Shown here: one piece after another, positions 48,850 through 58,701 of the stretch
Numbering within the stretch: the stretch's first letter is position 1
How the letters are laid out: every line of letters starts with the position of its first letter
Origin: Comamonas sp.
GTDB lineage: Bacteria > Pseudomonadota > Gammaproteobacteria > Burkholderiales > Burkholderiaceae_C
NCBI GenBank assembly: GCA_028690035.1
Contig: JAQVCA010000002.1
Location: forward strand, 124,001 to 188,000
DNA: 64,000 nt
Direction: 5' to 3'
Position numbers and translations under genes: made by a program
The notes under the pieces: model-generated
Databases searched by the model: none
Seen by the model: only the letters and a program-made list of their open reading frames with translations
Told to the model about the DNA's origin: nothing

Positions 48850-51800
48850 ATGAGCCAGCCCCAAGCGAGTCCCATGGATCAGCCTTCGTCTAACCCATTC
48901 TTTGACCACCCCATTCTCAATTCCCCGTACGACTGCCCGCGGCGGCACTGGGAACTTGACGCCGACGGCCAGCCCACCCAGCAAGTGCTTGAAATCCGCC
49001 GGCGCGCTGAATTCATCACACCCATCCCCAAGCCGAAAAAGCGCAAGAAGGCAGCGCAACAAGGTGAGATGGTGTTTGACGAGGGCAAAGACCTCTCCAG
49101 CACGGCGCAGCAGTACGACGTCACCTCCATCATCAACCAGGTGCGCCAGGCTGTGGATACGTGGCGTAGCCTGCCCAACCCAGCGCAGTGGCAGGTCACA
49201 CCCGAGACGGCACGCCTGCTGCAACACTGGCGGCACCACCACTTCAGCGGTGTGCGCCCATTCTTTTGCCAGGTAGAAGCTGCTGAAACCGCCATCTGGC
49301 TCACTGAAGTTGCACCGCAAACCAAGAACGGCAAGCTCCTGCTGGAGCACCTGGCCAGTGCCAACCAAGAGGCCAACCCCGGGCTGATGCGCCTGGCCTT
49401 GAAGCTGGCCACCGGCGCCGGCAAGACCACCGTCATGGCCATGCTGATTGCCTGGCAGACCATCAACGCGGTGCGCCACCCCAACAGCAAGCATTTCACG
49501 CGGGGGTTTCTGATCTGTGCCCCTGGTCTGACCATCAAAGACCGCCTGCGCGTTTTGCAGCCGGGCGACCCCAACAGCTACTACAAAGACCGCGAGCTGC
49601 TGCCCAGCGACATGCTGGGCGACATGGGCAAGGCCAAGATCGTCATCACCAACTACCACGCCTTCAAGCTACGCGAGCGCATCGAGCTGTCCAAGGGTGG
49701 CCGCCAGTTGCTGCAGGGCCGCACCGGCGATGCCCCACTCACGCTGGAAACCGAAGGCCAGATGATTCAGCGCGTCATGCCCGACCTGATGGGCCTGAAA
49801 AACATCATGGTCATCAACGACGAGGCCCACCACTGCTACCGCGAAAAGCCCACAACAGATGATGACGAAGCCCTCAAAGGCGACGAGAAGAAAGAAGCCG
49901 ACAAGAACAACGAGGCCGCGCGTCTGTGGATTTCAGGCATTGAAGCAGTCAACCGCAAACTGGGCATTACCCGCGTCATGGACTTGTCGGCCACGCCGTT
50001 CTTTTTGAGCGGCTCGGGCTACGCTGAAGGCACCTTGTTCCCCTGGACGATGAGCGACTTCTCGCTGATGGATGCCATTGAATGCGGCATCGTCAAATTG
50101 CCCCGTGTGCCGGTGGCCGAGAACATCCCCGGCGAGGAAATACCGGTGTTTCGCAACCTGTGGGAACACATCCGCAAAGACATGCCCAAAAAGGGCCGTG
50201 GCACCGGCGGCGAGCTGGACCCACTCAAGCTGCCCCTACGCCTGCAAACCGCGTTGCTGGCCCTTTACGGGCACTACGAAAAAACCTACCAGCGGTGGCA
50301 AGAGCGCGGCATCAAGGTGCCGCCCTGCTTCATCATCGTTTGCCAGAACACCGCCATCTCCAAGCTGGTGTATGACTTTGTCTCGGGCTTTCAGCGCCAG
50401 AACGACGACGGCACCAGCACGCTGGAAAACGGTCGCCTGGCCTTGTTCCGCAACTTTGACGACGCCACCGGCAACCCGCTGCCGCGCCCCAACACCCTGC
50501 TGATTGACAGCGAACAGCTCGAAGCCGGTGACGCGCTGGACGCCAGCTTCCGCAACATGGCGAAAGATGAGATTGAGCGCTTCCGGCGCGAGATCGTCGA
50601 GCGCAGTGGCGATGCCCGTGCCGGCGACAACATCACCGACCAAGAACTGCTGCGCGAGGTGATGAACACCGTGGGCAAAGCCGGTCAGTTGGGTGGCGAC
50701 ATCCGCTGTGTAGTGTCGGTTTCCATGCTCACCGAAGGCTGGGACGCCAACACCGTCACCCATGTGCTGGGCATTCGCGCCTTTGGCACCCAGCTGCTGT
50801 GCGAGCAGGTGATTGGCCGTGCGCTGCGCCGCCAGTCCTACGAGTTGAACGAGCAAGGGTTGTTTAACGTCGAATACGCCGACGTATTTGGCATTCCCTT
50901 CAACTTCACCGCCAAGCCGGTGATTGCGCCGCCCCAGCCGCCACGCGAGACGGTGCAGGTCAAAGCCATGCGCCCAGAGCGCGATGCGCTGGAGATCAAG
51001 TTCCCCCGCGTCGAAGGCTACCGCGTCGAATTGCCCGAAGAGCGCCTGAGCGCCAGCTTTAACGACGAATCCATCCTGACCCTGAGCCCCGCACTCGTCG
51101 GCCCGTCCATCACCCGGGTTTCGGGCATCATCGGTGAGGGTGCCGACATGACTCTCCAGCACCTGGGTGACATACGCCCGAGCACGCTGCTGTTTAACCT
51201 CACCCAGCGCCTGCTCTACACCAAGTGGCGCGACCCTGGCGAAGCGCCCAAGCTGCACCTGTTTGGCCAGCTCAAGCGCATCGTCAAGCAATGGCTGGAT
51301 GCGGTGGATGAAGACGGCAACCCCAAATACCTGGTTTGCCAAGGCGAAACCTACCCCGCGCTGCTGATGTACCAAGAGCTGGCCGACATGGCCTGCAACA
51401 AGATTACCGCCGCCATTACGCGCAATTTTGAGAAAGAGCGCCCCATCAAAGCGCTGCTCGACCCCTACAACCCCACCGGTTCCAGCGCCCATGTGCGCTT
51501 TAACACCAGCAAGCTAGACCGCTGGGAGACCAGCTCCAAGCACTGCCAGCTCAACTGGGTGGTGCTGGACAGCGACTGGGAGGCCGAGTTCTGCCGCGTG
51601 GCCGAATCGCACCCCAAGGTGCTGGCCTACGTCAAAAACCACAACCTCGGGCTGGAAGTGCCCTACCGCTTTGGCTCGTCCATGCGCAAGTACCTGCCCG
51701 ACTTCATCGTGCTGGTCGACGATGGCCACGGCATGGCCGACCCGTTGCATTTGGTGGTGGAGATCAAAGGCTACCGGGGCGAAGACGCCATTGAGAAAAA

Positions 51801-51963
51801 AGCCACCATGGACACCTACTGGGTGCCGGGCGTCAACCACCTGGGCAGCTATGGCCGCTGGGCCTTTGCCGAGTTCACGGAAGTATTCCAAATCGAGGCC
51901 GACTTCAAGGCCACGGTGGACGCCAACTTCAACACGCTGATAGAGGGACTCGCCGCAGCATGA
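48850..51963 (+). CDS. Type III restriction endonuclease Res-like subunit
   Basis: Encodes 1037 residues. An SF2 helicase core: Walker A ATGAGKT at about 187-193, motif II NDEAHHCY, motif III MDLSATPFF, and motifs V-VI in SMLTEGWDANTVTHVLGIRA with EQVIGRALRR. The C-terminal PD-(D/E)xK nuclease is visible as PDFIVLVDDG followed by VVEIKGY. With Mod it would cut DNA when two unmethylated sites are sensed. The open frame starts with MSQPQASPMDQP; the exact start could also be the ATG at 48874. It overlaps the KilA-N gene by 4 bp. Confidence 0.92.
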   Translation: MSQPQASPMDQPSSNPFFDHPILNSPYDCPRRHWELDADGQPTQQVLEIRRRAEFITPIPKPKKRKKAAQQGEMVFDEGKDLSSTAQQYDVTSIINQVRQAVDTWRSLPNPAQWQVTPETARLLQHWRHHHFSGVRPFFCQVEAAETAIWLTEVAPQTKNGKLLLEHLASANQEANPGLMRLALKLATGAGKTTVMAMLIAWQTINAVRHPNSKHFTRGFLICAPGLTIKDRLRVLQPGDPNSYYKDRELLPSDMLGDMGKAKIVITNYHAFKLRERIELSKGGRQLLQGRTGDAPLTLETEGQMIQRVMPDLMGLKNIMVINDEAHHCYREKPTTDDDEALKGDEKKEADKNNEAARLWISGIEAVNRKLGITRVMDLSATPFFLSGSGYAEGTLFPWTMSDFSLMDAIECGIVKLPRVPVAENIPGEEIPVFRNLWEHIRKDMPKKGRGTGGELDPLKLPLRLQTALLALYGHYEKTYQRWQERGIKVPPCFIIVCQNTAISKLVYDFVSGFQRQNDDGTSTLENGRLALFRNFDDATGNPLPRPNTLLIDSEQLEAGDALDASFRNMAKDEIERFRREIVERSGDARAGDNITDQELLREVMNTVGKAGQLGGDIRCVVSVSMLTEGWDANTVTHVLGIRAFGTQLLCEQVIGRALRRQSYELNEQGLFNVEYADVFGIPFNFTAKPVIAPPQPPRETVQVKAMRPERDALEIKFPRVEGYRVELPEERLSASFNDESILTLSPALVGPSITRVSGIIGEGADMTLQHLGDIRPSTLLFNLTQRLLYTKWRDPGEAPKLHLFGQLKRIVKQWLDAVDEDGNPKYLVCQGETYPALLMYQELADMACNKITAAITRNFEKERPIKALLDPYNPTGSSAHVRFNTSKLDRWETSSKHCQLNWVVLDSDWEAEFCRVAESHPKVLAYVKNHNLGLEVPYRFGSSMRKYLPDFIVLVDDGHGMADPLHLVVEIKGYRGEDAIEKKATMDTYWVPGVNHLGSYGRWAFAEFTEVFQIEADFKATVDANFNTLIEGLAAA

Positions 51964-52781
51964 AAAACCGCATCATTACCGTTCAGGGCGCCGAAATCAT
52001 CGTCTCTACCCGCAACCATCAGGACTACATTTCGCTGACCGACATGGTCAGCCGGTTTGATGGCGGCAGTGCCTTGATTGAGCAGTGGCTCAAGAACAAA
52101 GACACCGTCTTATTTCTGGGCGTGTGGGAACAGTTGAACAACCCTGCTTTTAATTCCCCCGAATTCGAGGGAATTAAACATGAGGCGGGCCGCAACAGCT
52201 TCTACCTTTCGGTCAAGAAGTGGATTGAACTGACAGGGGCCGTGGGCCTGCAGGCCAAGGCTGGGCGCTACGGCGGCACGTTCGCACACCGGGACATCGC
52301 TTTTGAATTTGGCTCCTGGCTCAGCCCGGAATTCAAGCTTTACCTGATCAAGGAGTTCCAGCGCCTCAAAGACGAGGAAACCAGAGCCACAGCGCTGGAA
52401 TGGAGCTTTCAACGCACCTTGTCCAAGGTGAACTACCGCATCCATACCGATGCCATCAAAGAGCACCTCATCCCGACGTTACTGAGCAAAGCACAAAAAA
52501 ATGTCGCCTATGCCAACGAGGCCGACATCCTGAACGTAGCCCTGTTCGGCCAAACCGCCAAACAGTGGCGCGAAGCCAACCCCAACGCCGAAGGCAATAT
52601 GCGCGATGCCGCCACCCTGGAGCAGCTGGTGGTGCTCTCCAATCTGGAAAGCATCAACGCCATGCTGATTCACCAAGGCCTGCCTGCACCCGAGCGCCTG
52701 ACTCAGCTCAACGCCATGGCCATCACACAAATGCGTTCATTGGTGGGCTTGCAAAGCATGAAACAGCTCGGCAAATCCTGA
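51960..52781 (+). CDS. KilA-N domain protein between res and mod
   Basis: Encodes 273 residues. The N-terminal region reads ISLTDMVSRFDGGSALIEQW, then FLGVWEQLNNPAFNSPEFEG and GRYGGTFAHRDIAFEFGSWL, SPEFKLYLIKEF: the KilA-N DNA-binding domain found in phage and virus proteins. The C-terminal half is helical without a known motif. It is translationally coupled to res (ATGA) and is followed after 28 bp by mod, so it is an integral part of the restriction operon. It may regulate the operon, help target it, or act on its own against phage; function unproven. Confidence 0.85.
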   Translation: MKNRIITVQGAEIIVSTRNHQDYISLTDMVSRFDGGSALIEQWLKNKDTVLFLGVWEQLNNPAFNSPEFEGIKHEAGRNSFYLSVKKWIELTGAVGLQAKAGRYGGTFAHRDIAFEFGSWLSPEFKLYLIKEFQRLKDEETRATALEWSFQRTLSKVNYRIHTDAIKEHLIPTLLSKAQKNVAYANEADILNVALFGQTAKQWREANPNAEGNMRDAATLEQLVVLSNLESINAMLIHQGLPAPERLTQLNAMAITQMRSLVGLQSMKQLGKS

Positions 52782-52809
52782 ACGCCCACCCAAGTACCCG
52801 AGATTCCCC

Positions 52810-55680
52810 ATGGCCACACGCAGTACCAAGCCCTCTGTTACCAAGATCAGCACCAAAAACGTCGAAACCCTCACCCACGACGATGCCAAGCGCAAAAACA
52901 TTCCTTCTGTAGAGCAAAAATCCATTGCCGCCCAAGAGTTCATTGCCCCCCGGCAAGTGCGTTACCCGCGCAATACCGACCTAGACCCGCAACTGGTCTG
53001 GCGCGGCAAGGACGAGCAGGACTGGAGCGAGCTGGTGGTCAACGCACCGCCCCTCTACATCCAGGAAAAAGTCCACCCCAAGGCGCTGATTGACGACCTG
53101 CTGCGCACCACCCGCGAGCGTGAGCACGAGGCCGGGCAATCCACGGCGGATTTGTTCTCAGACTTCAACGGCATCCCCAAGGGCGCGGACAAAACCGAGT
53201 TCTACCAGCACGACCAGAACTGGACGAACCGCATGATTCTGGGCGACAGCCTGCAAGTCATGGCCAGCCTGGCCGAGCGCGAGGGCCTGCGCGGCAAGGT
53301 GCAGTGCATCTACTTTGACCCGCCCTACGGCATCAAATTCAACAGCAATTTTCAGTGGAGCACCACCAGCCGCGATGTGAAGGACGGCAACGCGCAGCAC
53401 ATCACCCGCGAGCCGGAGCAGGTCAAGGCGTTTCGGGACACCTGGCGCGATGGCATCCATTCCTACCTGACCTATCTGCGGGATCGGCTGACGGTGGCCC
53501 GGGATTTATTGACGGAATCGGGGTCGATTTTTGTGCAGATTGGGGATGACAACGTGCACCGGGTGCGGGCTTTAATGGACGAGGTGTTTGGGGAGCAAAA
53601 CTGTATTGCGGAAATAGTGGTTGAGAAAACCTCTGGTTCTTCAATGCGGTTTGTTGATCGAGTCGCAGACTTTGTACTCTGGTACGGGAAAAACAGTGAG
53701 CGCACGAAATATCGCTCTGCCTTCGAGATGAAGAAGTACGAGGCTTACGCCTACGAATACAAGTTTATCCAAGACCAAGCTGGCTACCGACACAACGATT
53801 TGCGCTATCAAACTCCTGCAGATGAGGATCGGGTATATGCCGTAAAGCCATTGACTTCACAGACGAATGCAAGCACTACGATCTACGACTACGAGTTCCG
53901 AGGAAAAACGTACAAATCGGGCAAGCGTCAGTGGACGACTCCTGTTCATGGTCTTGACCGACTTGTGAAGGCCAACAGGGTTGAAGAGCGGGCATCATCT
54001 ATTGGGTTCGTGCGCTTTTTTCACGATTTTTCGGTTGTCCCAATCCCGAACATCTGGACAGATACCGGAACTGGCAGTTTCACAGACTCCAAGGTCTATG
54101 TTGTTCAGACCGGCACAAAAATCGTTCAGCGTTGTCTCCTCATGGCCACCGACCCCGGCGATTTGGTGCTAGACCCCACCTGCGGCAGCGGAACCACGGC
54201 CACGGTCGCTGAGCAATGGGGCCGCCGCTGGATCACCATCGACACCTCGCGCGTGGCTTTGGCCCTGGCCCGCGCCCGCATCATGGGCGCACGTTATCCG
54301 TTTTACCTGCTCGCCGATTCGCGCGAGGGCCAGCAAAAAGAAGCTGAAATCACCCGCACGGCACCCAGCACCCAGCCGGTGCAGGGCAATATCCGCCACG
54401 GCTTTGTTTATGAGCGCGTGCCACATATCACCCTCAAATCCATCGCCAACAACGCCGAAATCGATGTGATTTGGGACAAGTGGCAAGCCACGCTGGAGCC
54501 GCTGCGCGCGCAGTTGAACGCGGCGCTGGGCAAGAACTGGCAGGAATGGGAGATTCCGCGCGAGCTGCCGGCATCCGCTGCGCCCGCCGGTGCGGCAGAA
54601 TCTATCAAAAATGATAGCTGCTCGCGCTTGCCAGATAAGGGGCAGGAGCCAAAAACACTCTTAACCTCCTGGTGGGAGGCCCGCATTGCCCGCCAGCGCG
54701 AGATTGACGCCTCGATTGCCGCCAAGGCCGAGTTTGAGTACCTGTACGACAAGCCGTACGAGAACAAAAAGGCCGTGCGCGTGGCCGGCCCCTTTACCGT
54801 CGAATCCCTCAGCCCGCACCGCATGCTGGCCGTGGACGAGAACGACGAGCTGATAGACACGGCCCAAGAGCGGGGGGCTGCGTACCACGCCCGCCAGTCC
54901 TTCCCGCAGATGATTCTGGACAACCTGAAAACCGCTGGCGTGCAGCAGGTGCACAAGGCCGACCGCATCACTTTTACCTCCCTCACCCCTTGGCCGGGCG
55001 AAGGCGGGGTGTGCGCCGAAGGCCGCTATATGGAAGGCGGAAATGACAAGGGCGAAGCCCGGGAAAAGCGCGCCGGTATCTTCATCGGCCCCGAGTTCGG
55101 CACCGTGCAGCGCAGCGATCTGGTCGAAGCCGCGCGCGAATGTGCTGATGCCGGTTTTGACGTGCTGATTGCCTGCGCCTTCAACTACGAAGCCCACGCC
55201 ACCGAGTTTTCCAAGCTGGGCCGCATCCCCGTGCTCAAGGCGCGCATGAACGCCGACCTGCACATGGCCGAAGACCTCAAGAACACCGGCAAGGGCAACC
55301 TGTTTGTGATTTTTGGCGAGCCCGACATCACCCTGCTGCCCCAGAGCAACGGGCAGATGTGCGTCAAGGTCAACGGGGTCGATGTGTTCAAGCCCCAAAC
55401 CGGCGAAGTGGTCAGCGACGGTGCCGATGGCATCGCCTGCTGGTTCATCGACACCGATTACAACGAAGAAAGCTTCTTCGTGCGCCATGCCTATTTTCTG
55501 GGCGCCAACGACCCGTACAGCGCCCTGAAAACCACGCTCAAGGCCGAGATCGACCGGGAAGCCTGGGAGTCTCTGAACAGCGACACCTCGCGCCCGTTTG
55601 ACAAGCCCAAGTCGGGCCGCATTGCGGTGAAGGTCATCAATCATCTGGGGGATGAGGTGATGAAGGTGTTCAAGGTTTGA
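52810..55680 (+). CDS. Type III DNA methyltransferase Mod
   Basis: Encodes 956 residues. Catalytic motif IV DPPY is at 170-173 (VQCIYFDPPYGIKF); the S-adenosylmethionine-binding motif I DPTCGSGT is at 455-462. This order (IV before I) is that of beta-class N6-adenine methyltransferases such as type III Mod. The region between them, the target recognition domain, is A+T-richer than its flanks: 28 of 60 G+C at 53641-53700 and again at 53761-53820, versus 36 of 60 at 53281-53340. Residues about 597-615 are encoded by an in-frame copy of the dispersed ATAGCTGCT repeat. The recognition sequence cannot be predicted. Confidence 0.92.
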   Translation: MATRSTKPSVTKISTKNVETLTHDDAKRKNIPSVEQKSIAAQEFIAPRQVRYPRNTDLDPQLVWRGKDEQDWSELVVNAPPLYIQEKVHPKALIDDLLRTTREREHEAGQSTADLFSDFNGIPKGADKTEFYQHDQNWTNRMILGDSLQVMASLAEREGLRGKVQCIYFDPPYGIKFNSNFQWSTTSRDVKDGNAQHITREPEQVKAFRDTWRDGIHSYLTYLRDRLTVARDLLTESGSIFVQIGDDNVHRVRALMDEVFGEQNCIAEIVVEKTSGSSMRFVDRVADFVLWYGKNSERTKYRSAFEMKKYEAYAYEYKFIQDQAGYRHNDLRYQTPADEDRVYAVKPLTSQTNASTTIYDYEFRGKTYKSGKRQWTTPVHGLDRLVKANRVEERASSIGFVRFFHDFSVVPIPNIWTDTGTGSFTDSKVYVVQTGTKIVQRCLLMATDPGDLVLDPTCGSGTTATVAEQWGRRWITIDTSRVALALARARIMGARYPFYLLADSREGQQKEAEITRTAPSTQPVQGNIRHGFVYERVPHITLKSIANNAEIDVIWDKWQATLEPLRAQLNAALGKNWQEWEIPRELPASAAPAGAAESIKNDSCSRLPDKGQEPKTLLTSWWEARIARQREIDASIAAKAEFEYLYDKPYENKKAVRVAGPFTVESLSPHRMLAVDENDELIDTAQERGAAYHARQSFPQMILDNLKTAGVQQVHKADRITFTSLTPWPGEGGVCAEGRYMEGGNDKGEAREKRAGIFIGPEFGTVQRSDLVEAARECADAGFDVLIACAFNYEAHATEFSKLGRIPVLKARMNADLHMAEDLKNTGKGNLFVIFGEPDITLLPQSNGQMCVKVNGVDVFKPQTGEVVSDGADGIACWFIDTDYNEESFFVRHAYFLGANDPYSALKTTLKAEIDREAWESLNSDTSRPFDKPKSGRIAVKVINHLGDEVMKVFKV
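54600..54655 (+). repeat. Dispersed ATAGCTGCT element, copy inside mod
   Basis: TGATAGCTGCTCGCGCTTGC, then CAGATAAGGGGCAGGAGCC and AAAAAC match the intergenic copies. It is read through in frame, encoding SIKNDSCSRLPDKGQEPK. CTATCA and TGATAG at its left end are inverted around AAAA. Confidence 0.8.
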
Positions 55681-55725
55681 CATTTTTTCCGGGCGACACC
55701 CCGAGGCTTCCCGCGCACTTGGTCA

Positions 55726-57843
55726 ATGGACAACACAATGGAATTTCGCATCGCTGACACCTTTACCGACAGCTTGGCACGCCTGACGGGCGACGAGCAG
55801 AAGGCCGTCAAAACCACAGCCTTTGACCTGCAACTGAATCCGGCACATCCCAGCATGAGCCTGCATCGCATCGAGCAGTCCAAAGACAAAAATTTTTGGT
55901 CGGTACGGGCAGGCAGCGACATCCGCATCGTGCTGCACAAGACGCAGGCCAGTCTGCTGCTTTGCTATGTGGACCACCATGAGAAAGCCTACGACTGGGC
56001 TGCCCGGCGCAAGCTGGAGACGCACCCCACCACAGGTGCGGCGCAGCTGGTGGAAGTGCGCGAGACCGTGCAGGAGGTGGTGGTTCCGGTTTATGTGCAG
56101 GCTCAACCGATCTTGGCATCGAGGCAAAAAACGTCCACACCGAGGTTACTGTTTGCCAATTCGCCAGACCACGAGTTGTTGGGCTATGGGGTGCCGGTGG
56201 AATGGCTGGCCGATGTGAAGGCCGCCACCGAGGACACTTTGCTGGCTCTGGCCGACCACCTGCCTGCTGAAGCGGCAGAGGCTTTGCTGGAACTTGCCAC
56301 CGGTGGCAAGCCCCGTGTGCCCGCTCCGTCTGTGGCCAAAGCCAACCCGTTCGACCACCCGGACGCGCAGCGTCGTTTCCGGGTGATGGCCAATGTGGCC
56401 GAGCTGGAGATGGCGCTGAATTTTCCTTGGGATAAGTGGACTGTCTTTTTACACCCCGAGCAGCGCCAATGGGTGGAGCGCGACTACACCGGCCCGGCCC
56501 GTGTGTCTGGCTCTGCCGGCACCGGCAAAACCATTGTGGCGTTGCACCGGGCGGTGTTTCTGGCCCGCAACAACCCCGATTGCCGAGTGCTGCTGACTAC
56601 GTTTTCAGACGCGCTGGCCAGCGCATTGCATACCAAGCTCAAGCGGCTGCTGGCTAGCGAGCCACGTTTGATTGAGCGCATTGATGTGGTGTCGCTCAAC
56701 ACCATTGGGCTGCGCCTGAGCAGAGCGCAATCTGGCCCAGTGACGCTGGCAAGCCAAGAGGCGGTGCGCGAGATGCTGGAGGAGGCTGCCAAAGCAGTGG
56801 AAGGGCATAAATTCAGCATGCACTTTCTGCTGACGGAATGGGAGCAGATTGTCGATACCTGGCAATTGCAAAGCTGGGAGGACTACCGCAATGTCACCCG
56901 CCTGGGCCGAAAGACACGCTTGCCTGAGCCGCAGCGCGCGGTGCTGTGGTCTATTTTTTCGCAGGTACGAAGCGCCTTGGCTGCACAGAACTTAACGACG
57001 CACGCAGCTATGTTCACCAGCCTGGCCGCCACCCTGGCCAGCAGCAAGAACCCACCTTATGACTTTGCCGTGGTGGACGAGGCCCAAGACCTGAGCGTGG
57101 CGCACTTGCGCTTTCTGGTCGCGCTGGGAGCCAATCGTCCAGATGGATTGTTTTTTGCAGGGGATTGGTGTCAACGCATCTTCCAGCAGCCGTTTTCCTG
57201 GAAGTCGTTGGGCGTGGACATTCGTGGTCGCGCACGCACGCTGCGTATCAACTACCGCACCTCGCACCAAATTCGCCAGCAGGCCGACCGTTTGCTGGGC
57301 GCCCAGACAGTAGATGTAGATGGCAACACGGAAAACCGCAGCGATACGGTATCGGTGTTCAACGGCCCGCCCCCTTTGATTCGCGTGGTGAAAACGCAAG
57401 CCGAAGAAACCCGGCTGGTGGGCGCATGGTTGTCTGAACAGTTCAGCGCAGGGGTTCTGCCGGAAGAATTTGGCGTATTTGTGCGCTCAGAAGCCCAGTT
57501 GGAGCGGGCGCAGGCGGCAGTCGCTATGGCAAACGTCCCGTTCAAAGTGTTGGACGAACATGCAGAGACCACCAGCGGCCATGTTTCTATTGCCACCATG
57601 CACCTGGCCAAGGGTCTGGAATTTCGGGCCGTAGTGGTGATGGCGTGTGACGACGAAGTCATTCCCCAGCAAGAGCGCATTGAAACGGTGGGCGACGATG
57701 CAGACTTGCAAGAGGTCTACGACACCGAGCGCCACTTGCTGTACGTGGCCTGCACGCGGGCGCGGGATCAGTTGCTGGTGACAGCCATTGAACCAGCTTC
57801 AGAGTTTTTAGATGATTTCAAACCTGAGTTGACTCAGCACTGA
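55726..57843 (+). CDS. RelE-like domain fused to an SF1 (UvrD-type) helicase
   Basis: Encodes 705 residues (or 701 from the ATG at 55738). Residues about 5-90 resemble a RelE/ParE-fold toxin: FTDSLARLTGDEQKAVKTTA, then NFWSVRAGSDIRIVLHKTQ and CYVDHHEKAYDWAARR. After a linker comes an SF1 helicase: Walker A GSAGTGKT (262-269), Walker B DEAQD (451-455), INYRTSHQIRQQ, and the C-terminal ATMHLAKGLEFRAV and LYVACTRARDQLLV. It follows mod by 45 bp on the same strand and looks like the last gene of the restriction operon. Whether the RelE part still cuts RNA or only binds is unknown. Confidence 0.88.
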   Translation: MDNTMEFRIADTFTDSLARLTGDEQKAVKTTAFDLQLNPAHPSMSLHRIEQSKDKNFWSVRAGSDIRIVLHKTQASLLLCYVDHHEKAYDWAARRKLETHPTTGAAQLVEVRETVQEVVVPVYVQAQPILASRQKTSTPRLLFANSPDHELLGYGVPVEWLADVKAATEDTLLALADHLPAEAAEALLELATGGKPRVPAPSVAKANPFDHPDAQRRFRVMANVAELEMALNFPWDKWTVFLHPEQRQWVERDYTGPARVSGSAGTGKTIVALHRAVFLARNNPDCRVLLTTFSDALASALHTKLKRLLASEPRLIERIDVVSLNTIGLRLSRAQSGPVTLASQEAVREMLEEAAKAVEGHKFSMHFLLTEWEQIVDTWQLQSWEDYRNVTRLGRKTRLPEPQRAVLWSIFSQVRSALAAQNLTTHAAMFTSLAATLASSKNPPYDFAVVDEAQDLSVAHLRFLVALGANRPDGLFFAGDWCQRIFQQPFSWKSLGVDIRGRARTLRINYRTSHQIRQQADRLLGAQTVDVDGNTENRSDTVSVFNGPPPLIRVVKTQAEETRLVGAWLSEQFSAGVLPEEFGVFVRSEAQLERAQAAVAMANVPFKVLDEHAETTSGHVSIATMHLAKGLEFRAVVVMACDDEVIPQQERIETVGDDADLQEVYDTERHLLYVACTRARDQLLVTAIEPASEFLDDFKPELTQH

Positions 57844-57850
57844 TGCGTTA

Positions 57851-57880
57851 TTGACAGTAGTCCTTTGATTTAAAAAAGAT
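57851..57880 (+). promoter_or_regulatory. Possible promoter of xth
   Basis: TTGACA (57851-57856) is a perfect -35 and AAAGAT (57875-57880) a weak -10 at 18-bp spacing, only 12 bp before the xth ATG. There is no evident Shine-Dalgarno sequence, so the mRNA might have a very short leader. Confidence 0.35.
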
Positions 57881-57891
57881 TTTTACAAACC

Positions 57892-58671
57892 ATGCAAATT
57901 GCCACTTGGAACGTCAACTCTTTGTCGGTGCGCCTGCCCCAGGTACTGGACTGGCTGGCTGCCAACCCCGTCGAGGTGCTGGGCCTGCAAGAGCTGAAAC
58001 TGACCGACGACAAGTTCCCCCATCTGGAGCTGGAGGCCGCGGGTTACCACTGCGCTGCTTTCGGGCAGAAAACCTACAACGGCGTGGCCCTGCTCTCGCG
58101 CCAGCCGCTGCGCGATGTGGTGCGCAACCTGCCCGATTTGGCCGATGAGCAGGCGCGTGTTGTCACCGCCACGCTGGACACGCCCCAGGGCCCGCTGCGC
58201 GTCGTCAACGCCTATTTTGTGAACGGCCAAGCCCCCGGCACCGACAAGTTTGCCTACAAGCTGCGTTGGCTGGCAGCCCTGACCACCTGGGTGCGCGCGC
58301 AGCTGGCACAGCACCCGCGCCTGGTGCTGATGGGCGACTTCAACGTCGCCCCCGACGATCGCGACACCTACGACCCCGTGGGGCTGGCAGGCACCATCCA
58401 CCACACCCCCGAAGAGCGCGCACATTTTCAAGAGCTGCTCGCCCTGGGCCTGCACGACAGCTTCCGTCTGTTTGAGCAAGCGCAAAAGAGCTTTTCCTGG
58501 TGGGACTACCGCATGCTGGGCTTTCAGAAAAACCGGGGCATGCGCATCGACCATATCCTGATCAGCGATGCCCTCAAGCCCCTGGCCAGCGCCTGCCAGA
58601 TCGACCGCGCCCCGCGCAAAAACAAACAGCCCAGCGACCACACCCCCGTGGTGTTGAGTCTGCACGACTGA
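57892..58671 (+). CDS. xth: Exodeoxyribonuclease III / AP endonuclease
   Basis: Encodes 259 residues. It nicks DNA at abasic sites and degrades 3' ends during base-excision repair. Motifs of the family: MQIATWNVNSL, GLQELKLTD (metal Glu), KTYNGVALLSR, the catalytic GDFNVAPDDRD, WWDYR and the C-terminal SDHTPVVL with the catalytic His. It stands 48 bp behind the helicase gene, but a -35-like TTGACA between them suggests separate transcription. Confidence 0.95.
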   Translation: MQIATWNVNSLSVRLPQVLDWLAANPVEVLGLQELKLTDDKFPHLELEAAGYHCAAFGQKTYNGVALLSRQPLRDVVRNLPDLADEQARVVTATLDTPQGPLRVVNAYFVNGQAPGTDKFAYKLRWLAALTTWVRAQLAQHPRLVLMGDFNVAPDDRDTYDPVGLAGTIHHTPEERAHFQELLALGLHDSFRLFEQAQKSFSWWDYRMLGFQKNRGMRIDHILISDALKPLASACQIDRAPRKNKQPSDHTPVVLSLHD

Positions 58672-58701
58672 CCCTCCCCCTCACCCACCCTGCGCCGCTG
58701 T

